From positions 372,001-436,000 of the forward strand of contig CP091739.1 in NCBI GenBank assembly GCA_022010095.1: a stretch of 64,000 bases of DNA, read 5' to 3'. Below the pieces are notes generated by a model. The model did no database searches. It saw only the letters and a list, made by a program, of their open reading frames with translations, and was not told where the DNA came from. Positions 31,824 through 41,505 of the stretch are shown here, piece by piece (position 1 is the stretch's first letter; each line of letters starts with the position of its first letter). Origin of the DNA: Clostridium sp. (GTDB lineage Bacteria; Bacillota_I; Bacilli_A; RF39; UBA660). Made by a program: the position numbers and the translations under genes.

Positions 31824-32415
31824 TATTTTTTTCTCCTTTATAAGCATCTTTGTAATTATATTCATAAGTTTTTTTATTTTCAATTTCTAAATCATCATTA
31901 ACTTTATATGGTTTTTCCATATGTTATTTTTAATGCTTTTTTTCTAAATAATTTATATTTACCTGTTATAGTAAATGGAACTATATAAGCACCAGTTTTT
32001 TTCTTTTGCAAATGATACTGCTCCATATTTAAATGGAAGAATTATATCATTTGTTCTATTGATTGTAGCTTCAGGAAATATACCTATTACTTCATTATTT
32101 TTTTAAGTACTTCTATTGCTTCACTTTTAGCATTTTCATCATGAATTTTTCTATCTACTGGAATACACCCCATACTTCTAAAAAAAGCATTGCTTATTTT
32201 ACTTTTAAACAATTCTTTTTTAGCAAGCATATGAACTACTCTTTTTGGTCCAGCAAGCATTATTGCGGCATCTAAATTATTAGTATGATTTCCAGCAAGT
32301 ATTACACTACCACTTTTAGGAATATTATTTCTTCCTTCAAACTCTGGCCTATATAATAATAAAAAAATATAGGATAACCAAGAGTTCTTACTATTCTATA
32401 TAATATATATTTCAT
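31823..32415 (-). CDS. PlsC-type acyltransferase with a changed block III
   Basis: About 195 residues. MKYILYRIVRTLGYPIFF start behind GGAG; GNHTNNLDAA (HX4D), MLAKKELFKS, MGCIPVDRKIHDENAKS, then GIFPEATINRTND where FPEGTR is expected, ILPFKYGAVSFAKKTGAYIV, and KITYGKPYKVNDDLE at the end. The EGTR loop binds the glycerophosphate; EATI may mean another acceptor. Its stop overlaps the ATG of the ligase (TAATG region), so the two are coupled. Confidence 0.8.
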
Positions 32416-32468
32416 ATAACATCTCCATATACTTAAGTATATCACATTGTATATTATTTTTATCAATT

Positions 32469-32492
32469 TAAAAGAGTCATTTTTAGACCCTT
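32469..32492 (-). terminator. Terminator after pilin/DUF6273-type gene
   Basis: AAGGGTC/GACTCTT stem with a T run on the minus strand. Confidence 0.65.
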
Positions 32493-32513
32493 ATGATATT
32501 TTTTTAATATTAA

Positions 32514-33647
32514 TTATCCAATTCTAAATGCTGGAGATACGCCAAGAGGTGTTTTAGCAGTAAAAAATTCACAACTACCACCAACTTCACGAAGAAAAAA
32601 CATATTTACAGCTGAATATGGAGAACGTAACCAATAACTAGAATAGTTACCACTAGCATCATTTTTTTCTTTGCAAAAGAATTGTTTTCAAGAGTTGTTC
32701 CCTTTAATTTATAATAATCAAGTTGTCTTGATAAATCTTTTGCTGAATCCATATCAGTATAAGCAGAAGTGTCTTCCCATATTTCAGCTGGTGCTAATAA
32801 ATATAATTTATCAATTGAAGTAAAATTATTACTATCTTCAGTTCCATGTCCTGATGTAACTAAAGTATCAGCTATTCCATTTCTTAAATCAGTTGGCAAT
32901 GCATTATATATATCACTATTTAAAAAAATGTTCTCATTGAAGTTGCAGGCCACCCACCAGTATTATATCCTAAATTATAAGTTTTACCATTATACTCACC
33001 TTTTGGATTCATTTCATGTGTAGCAATTACACCTTCAAATTCAAGAACGAATCCACAAGCCGTTTGTGAAAAGCCAGATGTATTACACACATCAGGAGCA
33101 CTATTATTAGATACTCTTATTTTAAACTTTCCATATCCAGAAAGTTCTATTTCTTTTGTATCGCCAACATTATATCTATTATTTTTTCCATTTTTTACAT
33201 TAGATACTATTTCAGACCAACTATCCTCTTCAAATAAAGTTAAAGTAACAGTTTCACACACACCTTCTTTAACTTTATCATCAGTAAGTTCACCTAAATT
33301 ATTAAACTTTCCGCTTATACAATATGTATCATTACTTACTTCAAATGACTTAATATTTCCTTTACTATCTAATTTAACATTATATTTTTAAATCATTTGT
33401 ATCCATATCAAGTTTATTATTATCATTTGATATAACATTTATATTATTCCCTCTCATACTTTCAGTAATATATTTTTTTAGTTACTTCCTTATATATATT
33501 TCTAGCATCATTTAAAAATGAATCTTTCTTTGCCTTATTAAACATGCTTAAGACATTTGGTACAGCAACTAACACAAGTATAGCAAGTATAGCTATTACA
33601 GCTAGTAATTCAACTAATGTAAATCCATTTTTATTCATATCACACAT
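32514..33647 (-). CDS. Prepilin-like surface protein with C-terminal SPAFR (DUF6273-type) domain
   Basis: About 375 residues. MNKNGFTLVELLAVIAIL is a full class III prepilin leader. A linker with one CISGKF Cys leads into a large domain: SGFSQTACGFVLEFEGVI, NTGGWPATSMRTF, IYNALPTDLRNGIADT, DKLYLLAPAEIW and, at the end, YWLRSPYSAVNMFFLREVG and TPLGVSPAFRIG. Two other genes here share this domain with a different N-terminus. The tail resembles C-type-lectin-like display domains. Likely displayed at a pilus tip; ligand unknown. Four run-length errors. Confidence 0.75.
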
Positions 33648-33673
33648 CCTATTCTAATAAAATTATACAATAT

Positions 33674-33696
33674 AAAAAGTACTATTTCTAGTACTT
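33674..33696 (-). terminator. Terminator hairpin AGTACTA-GAAA-TAGTACT type
   Basis: Perfect seven-pair stem AGTACTA/TAGTACT with a GAAA loop and five T on the minus strand. The same element recurs at 36066, 40688 and 58899. Confidence 0.75.
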
Positions 33697-33699
33697 CTA

Positions 33700-34220
33700 T
33701 TATAAAATTGTTATTGTTTGAACATTTTGAATACTATATCTAGCTGGTTCATTTGGAACTAATAAATTAATTGGAGATTTTTCTAAATATATACTATCTC
33801 TTTCAAAAAAACACAAAAATACATTATCATCAATTTCATCTTTAGAAAAAAAGTAACATCAAGACCACCATTACTAGAAAACATAACTTCATTATATGAT
33901 TTAATTCCTAATGAATCAAATATTTCTTTTAATTTAAATCCTTTATATGAATGAGTTTCTTCACTATATCCATCATTCATAGTAGCTTTGATATCATATA
34001 CTTTTAGCATTTTTTTAAACTTTCGTTATTAAATCCACCATCATAAATACCAAGCATACCAACAGAGAATTTAGGTAAAGTAGCAGTTGATTCAAAAAAA
34101 CATCAATTACTTTTACCTTTCTCACCAGTTGGAATATTTTTATTTTCATTAACCTCTGTTTTATTACATCCAACTAACATTAATACACACATCATTACAA
34201 TTAATAATACTTTTTTTCAT
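33700..34220 (-). CDS. Small lipoprotein
   Basis: About 170 residues. GGGAG precedes the ATG. Signal peptide MKKVLLIVMMCVLMLVGCNK with a lipobox (LVGC). The mature part has FKLKEIFDSLGIKSYNEVMF and SSNGGLDVTFF, a pattern like the small beta fold seen in some molybdopterin-oxidoreductase and DUF4430-type domains, but that is a weak likeness. It sits between two surface-protein genes on the same strand and ends at a strong terminator. Confidence 0.6.
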
Positions 34221-34235
34221 TCTATTTCTCCCTTA

Positions 34236-35961
34236 CTAACAAGTTTTTTTAACTCCACTATATACACAATCGCCATTTTTAGTTACAGTACCATTGGTTG
34301 CTCTATCACATCCACCACTCTTACAAGCTGGTAATTGTTCATACAATTCTTTGTTTTTATTCGCTAAAGCATCTTTTTCTTCTTTAGTAGTAGCCTTATG
34401 CCAAGCTTCTGAATTTTTATGCATTTCACATTCAACATCACAATAACTGCCACCACCGCCACCACTATTTCCTCCTGAACTTGGTGGTTCATATGTAGGA
34501 CAATCATTACGCCAATTAGCAGTAAATGTAACTGTACCGTTAGTAGCCAAATTCTTAAAATATAAAGCGTTTGATGTACTTCCAACACTACTACTAACAT
34601 TAGAACTATTGTTACCACTCTTAGCATAAGTAGTATTATGTCCGCTTATACTCCATCCAGTAAATGTATAACATGAGTAACTTGGATGAGATATATTTAT
34701 AACTTCTCCATACTTAACTGTATTTGGATGAAAATTACCTAAACTTCCACTACCAACATTATAACTAATATTATAAGTATTCATTTTCCAATTAGCATAC
34801 AAAGTGTAAGTATCATTAGGCTTTGATGTAAGATTTAATACATAATCTTTATCTTTATACTTAGTAGCACTATTATTAGTAATGCTCCAACCATCAAATG
34901 TTGCCCCTACTCTTGTAAAACTATTAGCAGGTAAAGTACATCTTTGATCATAAGTACACATTATACTTCCAACGTTACCAGCTGCTTCACTACTATTTTT
35001 ATCAAACTTAATAGTATATTTATTTGCTTCCCATATTGCGTATAATTTAACAGTAGCATTAGGATTAGATGTTACATTCTTAACAGTAACTCCATTATTA
35101 AAAAAATTACATTACCAGTTCTACTATTAGCCCAACCTTTAAAGGTATATCCTGTTTTACTAAATCCATTTTTAGGAAGAACACAATTTTGATCATAAGT
35201 ACAAGCAACAGAAGCAGTATCACCAGAAGAATAACCATTTCCATCAAAAACTAATCGTATAATTATTAGCTTTCCATTTAGCATACAATATAACAACATT
35301 ATCTTTTGGTATATCAGTAAAATTAACACTATTACCATCATTAATAACATTATCATCATTAGGTTTTTAAAGTCCAACCCATAAATGTATAACCAGTTTT
35401 TTTCTATAAGTATTACTTGGTAATTTACAAGAAATACCAGTATCACACACAATAGTATCCATTCTACCATTAGTTGAAGAATTACCATTAAATGCTACCT
35501 TATATTTTTCTAATAAACTCCCAGGGATTAGTTCTAGTACCAGTTCCAGTAACTTTTACAGTTGGCATAACAAAATCAGTAACTCTTGTTCCACTATTTT
35601 TCTATTTTTAGACAATAAATCTATTTTTATTAGTCTTAACATTATAAACATTATTACCTTCTTCTGTCATAGTAAAATATGAAGCCCCAGTAAATAAATA
35701 TGAAGCATTATCATGAGTAGAAAGTTCAACTTCCTTCTTGTTAACTAATCCTCCATTAATAAATCCATTTCTCACTTTACTATTACCATCAAATTCATAT
35801 GGAATACTACTACCAGTTTCAATGTAATCATTATACATATTAAATCTAGTAATATAAATATTTGCTTGTGATTTAGACGTATCATAATTACTTTCAGTCG
35901 CAGCACTTAACATTCCAGGAACAAGAAGAAGTAATAATAAACTATTCAGACTCTTTTTCAA
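34236..35961 (-). CDS. Secreted adhesin-like protein with InlB-type (Listeria-Bacteroides) repeats
   Basis: About 575 residues. A TTG start at 35961 (AGGAG ten bases upstream) gives the signal peptide LKKSLNSLLLLLLVPGMLSA; GTG at 35970 is the alternative. An N-terminal module with IYITRFNMYNDYIETG, FINGGLVNKKEVEL and YLFTGASYFTMT is shared with the giant proteins near 61 and 63 kb. Then VTGTGTRTNPWEF and four repeats of the form Y.I.FDGN...Y...C.LP...F.K.GYTFKGW....Y..W. The C-terminus is Gly-rich (SSGGNSGGGGGSYCDVECEM) and Cys-containing. No LPXTG or membrane anchor is visible. Confidence 0.75.
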
Positions 35962-36065
35962 TTCCCACACACTCCTATCTTAAATATATAATATCACTTT
36001 TTTTAAATCATATTTAAAGAACTAACTAATAATTTATTCAAAAAAATATATTTTAAATCAATACA

Positions 36066-36089
36066 AAAGATACTATTTCTAGTATCTAT
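36066..36089 (-). terminator. Terminator hairpin, GAAA-loop family
   Basis: AGATACTA/TAGTATCT stem with GAAA loop and T run on the minus strand; the stop of the preceding gene is inside the stem. Confidence 0.65.
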
Positions 36090-36953
36090 TTCTTTTTTTA
36101 TACTTCCTAAACTTAATTGCAAATATGACAATGACCACTATCAAAATAACAATAATTGCTATAAATACATAAGGTAATATATTATTTACTCTAGTATTAT
36201 TAAGTCTATCATTTTCAATATTCTTTATCATATCTAAAGCATCAATATCAGTTTTCTTATTTTTATTATATACAACTTGATATAAATCTTTATCATATAG
36301 AACTCTTAAATCTAAATCATTACCTTTTTTTATAATCTTTCTTTTTGTATTATGACTAAATAATTCTCATTATCCATAGTGATATTTGCTTTCATTTTAG
36401 AATGAGCATATACATCAAATTCACTTGAACTAAATGGTAACTTAAATATAATCTTAAGTTCATCAATATCATATTCTAAATTATTTAAATATTTATAATA
36501 AAAATTCTGCTACATCATTATGTATAACAGATAATGATAATACCATGTAATCTATATAAATATAAGTTTTCTTATCATTTTTCTTAATCTTTATAGAATA
36601 ATTATTATCATTACGAATAGTTTCTATATCACTACTATCTTTAATATATTTCTTAAAGTCATCTTTATTAATTAAATTCAAATCATAATCTTCACTAAGT
36701 AAGCCTATATTTTTCTATACTTATGTTAACACCATCATAATAATTTTTTTATCATTTAATGTTAAATTCATATCTTTAAAATATAATTTATAATCAAAAT
36801 CCTCATCTAAATTATCTATCTCAATAATCTCTTTAACAAGTAAATTACCTGATATATCTATTTCACTATCAACATACATTTTATTAATATTAAGCGCATC
36901 AACTCTTATAAATAATATAAATGTAATTATCATTAATAATATCTTTTTTTCAT
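36079..36953 (-). CDS. DUF2207-like membrane protein
   Basis: About 285 residues. Signal peptide or first helix (LLMIITFILFIRVDALN), then NKMYVDSEIDISGNLLVKEI, the start of the DUF2207-type extracellular domain, with KLPFSSSEFDVYAHSK later. A C-terminal helix (VFIAIIVILIVVIVIFAI) and basic tail (KFRKYKKRNRY) anchor it. GGTGG precedes the ATG. Function unknown in the family. Follows the HExxH protein after ten bases, so both are in one operon. Confidence 0.6.
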
Positions 36954-36962
36954 TTAACCACC

Positions 36963-38719
36963 TTAATCATTATACAATACTTTATGATGATTTTTAAACT
37001 ACTAAATAAAATTGTTTCTTTTAAAGATGGAAAATGTTTATACATTATGTCTCTTAAATAAACGCCTTTTTTATATAGATTAGGATAAGTATTTAACATA
37101 GAATCTTCATTGGTATTACAAATATTTTCAAATATACGAGCCATATCTTCAGTAGGATAAGTATTCGCATATGAATCAACAAAGTATACATTATTTATAT
37201 TACTTTCACCTATTGTATATTTATTATTATCAGTTTCTTTTATATGAATATGTATATGTATGATTTTTTTAGGATTTAGTTTATACCAATCACTAAAGTA
37301 TTCTCCTTTTTTATTTAAATTACTTTCTATGTTATGCATAAGTTCATGACAAGTATTTGTTTCATTTGCGAATATTCCTATATTCATTGCGATAATATAT
37401 TTATTCATATAAGTAAGTGAATAAGCAGACAGGACTACTATATTGAGTTCTTATATCTTTAGGCTTTAATTCACTTGTTAAATACATATGTAATCCTTCA
37501 TAATCTTTATCATAAAATGAATCAAATACTTCTTTAGAGAATTTAGATAATATATTAGTTATTTCATCAATACTAGTTATTATATGCATAGTATCACTAT
37601 ATTCTTTCGCAGTAAAGTCAGGAAAACTCATTAAATCATCTTTAACATGTATATTAACATTATATTTATCTTTGATTTCTTTTATCTTATTACTTAATAA
37701 TTCATCAAATGATTTAATGTATTCTTCAATTGTTATATAGTTATATTTATATAAGTTAGTATCTATTATATAGTAATCATAGTCTCCATTATATGTATAA
37801 ATATATAAATAATTATTATAATAATCAAATGTACTTATGTACTTTTCATATCAATATAATCTATGTTATTTTCTTTATAGTTTATTATTTCTAATCTTTT
37901 TTTAAATCTGTATTATAGAAATATAAATTGTTATTTAGTAAGTAATTTGTATAATATTCACTTCTATCTATTGATAAGTTATATTTATCATTTTTATCAT
38001 TTAATAAGTCATATAATTCTATGTTATCTTTATTTACAAAGTATATTCCATTATTATATTTAGTGTATCTATTAGATGGGATATCAGTACATTTATTATT
38101 TTTAACATCACATACTATATATTTACTATTATCATAATCAAAATAATATAGATATATTTCATCATTAATATTTTTGATAGTCATAATATTCATAGTTTTT
38201 TTATATTTATTATTAAGCTTATATATTACACTCTCTTTATCATATAAATCATTACCACTTATTACATAATATTTGTCCTTAACAGGTACTATATTGCTTC
38301 CAAGATTACTCTTTATCACATTAAGTTCTAAATCTAGCATATCGGTTTTTAGCATTATTAAAACAATACATTTTATCACTACTGATATTACAGCTCATAT
38401 AGCCAAATGACTCTTTAAGTAATTTCTTTTTCATTATTATATATGTTATATCTATATAATGATATATCTTCTCCATTACTTACTCCGTAGTAAATATAGT
38501 CTTTATATAGATTACTAAATATTATAGTAGATTTTTGTGTCATCTTTAAGTTTATATCCATAAACATTATCACTTACTTTAGTACCACTAAGTGCCTTAA
38601 TGATTTCATTATCTTTCTTTCTATTATATTTGATATATAGTAAACTACCTAATACAAGTATAATTATTATTAAAGGTATTACTACATATTTAATTACTTT
38701 TTCTCATATTTTTCACCAT
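36963..38719 (-). CDS. Membrane-anchored protein with HExxH metallopeptidase-like motif
   Basis: About 585 residues. N-terminal anchor (VVIPLIIIILVLGSLLYIKY). Residues 60-330 are a Tyr-rich, repetitive beta region with short W/Y-blade-like units (KYYVISGNDLYDKE, NDEIYLYYFDYDNSKYIVCD), possibly a propeller. The C-terminal 200 residues include NETNTCHELMHNIES: HELMH fits HExxH of zinc peptidases, and a distal Glu could be in PTEDMARIFENI, matching an ExxA-type third ligand. Peptidase function is inferred. AAAGG precedes the ATG. Confidence 0.6.
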
Positions 38720-38776
38720 TTTTTTCCTTTTAATCTTCAATTCCCTTATATACTATATTTATTATTTATTTAAAAT

Positions 38777-38808
38777 AAAAAGACTTACTTTACGTATAAG
38801 TCTTATAT
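38777..38808 (-). terminator. Terminator after second SPAFR gene
   Basis: AAGACTTA/TAAGTCTT stem with five T on the minus strand. Confidence 0.7.
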
Positions 38809-38825
38809 TGATTATGTTTATTAAG

Positions 38826-40104
38826 TTAACCCAATCGGAAAGCTGGTGAAACGCCGCTTGCATCATTAGCATTAGTAGCCTCTGAAGAACCGTTTTCAGC
38901 CACACGGAAGAAAACACTGTTATCGTTAGAAAGGGCCCCGCGAAGCCACCACTTATCAGAGTTAGTTCCGTTTTTCTTTATTGCTCCATTATGATTACTA
39001 AGTGTTACTCCTATACTTGTATAATAATCTAATGTTCTTGTTAAATCTTTTGCTGTATCAGAATTACTAGAAATATCTGCACTAGAAAAATCTGCAAATA
39101 TTTCTTTTTGATGATAATAAATACAATTTATCAGTTGATGTAAAAATTTGTTTCTCCACTTGTAATTCCATGTCCAGATACTGTAACTGTATCTATTATT
39201 GCATTTTTTTATTTCATCTGGTATTGAATTATATATATCGTTATTTACAAATGCATACATACTTGAAGCTGGCCATCCATCTACATTCCATCCATAATTA
39301 TAAAATGTTCCTTTGTAGTATCCTACTGGATTCATATTATGTGTTGTTATTATGTCCGCAAATTCAAGTACAAATCCGCAAGCTGTTTGTGAGAATCCTG
39401 ATGTTGAACACTCACTTGGTGTTGATGTATTAGCTACACGAAGTGTATGTGTTCCATATGTTGTTCCAAGATTTACTTCTTTTGTACTTCCAACTTCATA
39501 ATCACTTCCATTACCTGCTTTTACATTTGCTATTATTGCCTCCCATGAATCAGTTGCAAAATCAGGTTTTTTTATATTCTTCAATACCAAGTACACCATT
39601 AAATTTTTTTCCCTTGATTATAATTTTTGATCTGCATTTGTTTCTTTAAATAATATTGTGAAAGTATATTTATGAGTAAATCCACTTTTTTTATTGATAT
39701 TTTTTTGCTATAATCATATCACTTATTGGTGCTTGTGATATAGATTCACATGTTCCTTCTACTGTTCCTGATGCATTTAATCTTTGACATGTTGCACTTA
39801 AAACTAATTCATTATTAGTGATAGTGTTTGTTAAAGATTGCCAAATAACACTGTAATAAGCATCAAGTGTACCATTGTTTTTTACTGATACTTCTTTTGT
39901 TGTTGACCATCCTGGTTTAATATGTTGAACATTTATTGCTGGTCCATCAGTATATGTTAGTTTCAAAGTACCAGCTTCCACTATTACATCTTTTGCATTA
40001 TCATTACCTTTTACACTTGTACTAAAGTATGCATAAGAAAGTCCTGTCTTAAGAAGTAATAACAATACAAGAGCTGTTCCAATTAAAATTTTGTTATCTT
40101 TCAT
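38826..40104 (-). CDS. Secreted protein with TasA/SipW-type signal and C-terminal SPAFR (DUF6273-type) domain
   Basis: About 425 residues. GGATGG precedes MKDNKILIGTALVLLLLLKT, with GLSYAYFSTSVKGND, the signal and start typical of camelysin/TasA-like proteins cut by SipW-type peptidases. A beta domain follows (VSVKNNGTLDAYYSVIWQ, SATCQRLNASGTVEGTCES). The second half repeats the domain of the gene at 33 kb: SGFSQTACGFVLEFADII, PASSMYAFVNNDIYNSIPD, then KWWLRGALSNDNSVFFRVA and ASGVSPAFRLG. Differences between the copies cluster in the last 45 residues. Ligand unknown. Confidence 0.75.
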
Positions 40105-40395
40105 AATCTTCTACCATCCTTTACGATAATAATTATATCAAAAAAATTATCCCTTCCCACAAGCAAACATTTGCTCATATTTACAAATGCGTAGACTGAC
40201 GAGTTATTTGGTACATTTTATAATTTTTTTAATTTCCTTAAAATTGAATTTTTACATATTAAAAACATGATTGATAATTTAATTTTTTTGTCTAAAGAAT
40301 AATTAAATATTCATTATGAAAAAAACTACCTCAAAATTGAATTTTTACCTATTTGCATTACTTTTTTTCATATATGCTACTCTACATATCGAAGC
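40105..40395. other. Intergenic region with two direct repeats
   Basis: No gene seen. It contains the copies CTTAAAATTGAATTTTTAC at 40234-40262 and CTCAAAATTGAATTTTTAC at 40331-40357 with about 21 of 25 bases the same. They lie just upstream of the putative toxin locus and may be promoter or operator elements. Confidence 0.5.
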
Positions 40396-40422
40396 ACTTG
40401 AGGCTAGGTGTCACCAATATTA
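40396..40422 (+). repeat. Left arm of inverted repeat around putative toxin gene
   Basis: GAAGCACTTGAGGCTAGGTG followed by TCACC. Its inverted partner at 40600-40635 shares GAAGCAC and GGCTAGGTxTCAC. In the toxin transcript the two arms can pair 5' to 3', as in self-folded type I toxin messages. Confidence 0.6.
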
Positions 40423-40461
40423 ATTTTCATCATTCAGAAGATATAATGGAGGTGATGTTAT

Positions 40462-40584
40462 ATGAGTAAGAAAGATTTTTTTAATAAGTTTTTTTACTTG
40501 TTATTATATTCGTATTACTTTTTTTATAATAATTTCTTTAATCTTTATAGATTAAAAAAATCACCTAACTCACTTTGTAGTTAG
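40462..40584 (+). CDS. Small hydrophobic peptide, putative type I toxin
   Basis: A GGAGGTGATG site sits nine bases before ATG. As written the frame gives 40 residues starting MSKKDFFNKFF. If both seven-T runs are really eight, it becomes MSKKDFFNKFFLLVIIFVLL and a second hydrophobic stretch ending IFID, a charged head plus one membrane helix. That is the form of type I toxins such as the Fst and TxpA groups. No named family was recognised. The 3' end overlaps the terminator of an opposite-strand RNA. Confidence 0.45.
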   Translation: MSKKDFFNKFFYLLLYSYYFFYNNFFNLYRLKKSPNSLCS

Positions 40585-40632
40585 GTTAAACAAACAACGT
40601 GATACCTAGCCTACAGGGGTCAGGTGCTTCAC
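40556..40632 (-). ncRNA. Putative antisense antitoxin RNA
   Basis: On the minus strand a TTTACA...TAGACT promoter-like pair (40667-40640 region) precedes an RNA of about 75 bases. It carries the GAAGCACC...GGCTAGGTATCAC arm and ends in the stem ACCTAACT/AGTTAGGT followed by GATTTTTTTAA. It overlaps the 3' end of the hydrophobic-peptide gene, the arrangement of RatA-like antitoxins. Confidence 0.45.
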
Positions 40633-40687
40633 TAACAATAGTCTATCACATTTTAACATATATTGTAAATAATTTTTCAAAAAGAGA

Positions 40688-40712
40688 AAAAGTACTATTT
40701 CTAGTACCTCTT
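40688..40712 (-). terminator. Terminator after yneF, GAAA-loop family
   Basis: GTACTA/TAGTAC stem with GAAA loop and five T on the minus strand. Confidence 0.7.
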
Positions 40713-41003
40713 ATTGAAATCTTTGCATTTGTTTCATCATTTGATTAACTTGTTTTTGACTTGGATTTCTACCCATACCTCTCATTAAAGTTTTTAATCA
40801 TTTCTTCATTAATAGGTGGGTTTTTCCTTTAATTGTTTTGAAACTAACTTCTTAGAAATTAAGAAACCAGCTATAACCCCTACTACTAAACCAATAACAA
40901 GATATAAAATATCTATCCATAAATTATTACATCCATTATTACATACAGTAGTTAAAAATATATAAATACATAATATCACTCCTTCTATACCAATTTTTAG
41001 CAT
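40711..41003 (-). CDS. yneF: YneF/UPF0154 membrane protein
   Basis: About 70-95 residues depending on start. The core is IDILYLVIGLVVGVIAGFLI, a Gly-rich membrane helix, then SKKLVSKQLKENPPINEEMI, MRGMGRNPSQKQVNQMMKQM. This matches UPF0154 (KNPPINEEMxxxxMxxMGxxPSxKxINQMM). In the family the protein begins just before the helix (near 40920), where no clean start codon is seen; the upstream ATG at 41003 adds about 26 residues. One run error. Follows sirA, as in Bacillus where yneE and yneF are neighbours. Confidence 0.8.
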
Positions 41004-41009
41004 ATTTTT

Positions 41010-41451
41010 TTAAACAGATATGCAAGAATATATAGTATCTTCAAGTAGAAAAATAATCATGATTAATAAAATCACATACAAACATATTGTTAAATGTTCT
41101 AATGTTATAGAAAAAAAGATGGTACATTTTTTTATTAGTTTTTAATCTTTATATGAGAATTATTAATTACCATTTTTAGAAGTTTCATTAAAATAGAAAT
41201 CATTTATTGTATGAGTATAGTTATAGCAAATATAACTTTCTTTTATCTAAATTCTTTTTTCTTATATAATCATTTACGTTTTCTTTATCCATTGGACTTA
41301 CTATTTTATCAAATATATTAAATCCAAGAACAATATCTTCTGTCTTTAAATAATGAATACTTTCAAGTAAATTATATAGTTCTTCATAATTATTTTTTTA
41401 TAGTTTTTTTAGTACTCCATCTTTAATTTGAAATAAATAAAATGTTCTCAT
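41010..41451 (-). CDS. sirA: SirA-like sporulation inhibitor of replication
   Basis: About 145 residues. MRTFYLFQIKDGVLKKLYKN, YNLLESIHYLKTEDIVLG and NIFDKIVSPMDKENVNDYI, with NMFVCDFINHDYFFLED at the end, match the SirA/YneE-type proteins of Bacilli. SirA binds DnaA and blocks new rounds of replication at the onset of sporulation. Support from context: it is followed by yneF and preceded by a Spo0A box. GAGGTGAG precedes the ATG within a perfect hairpin. The family is divergent, so the call rests on sequence resemblance plus this context. Confidence 0.75.
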
Positions 41452-41474
41452 AACTCACCTCACGAGAACATTTT
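41439..41474 (-). promoter_or_regulatory. Hairpin enclosing the sirA ribosome-binding site
   Basis: Eleven-pair perfect stem AAAATGTTCTC/GAGAACATTTT, loop of 14 bases containing GTGAGGTGAG and the first bases of the start codon. The last base of ATG is the first base of the 3' arm. It is well placed to control translation of sirA. Confidence 0.65.
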
Positions 41475-41498
41475 TATAACAAACATTTTGAAAAATTA

Positions 41499-41505
41499 TG
41501 TCGAA
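41499..41505 (-). promoter_or_regulatory. Spo0A box upstream of sirA
   Basis: TTCGACA on the minus strand, touching the stop codon of the PBP gene, with TATAAA 20 bases further on as a likely -10. SirA is a Spo0A target in Bacillus, so box and gene support each other. Confidence 0.65.

Noticed and set aside
36721..38379. Several separate small genes
   Set aside because: They join into two long proteins once A/T runs are corrected and have no ribosome sites of their own.
39170..39649. Two plus-strand open frames of 68-87 residues
   Set aside because: Antisense to the second SPAFR gene, Leu/His-rich, without ribosome sites.
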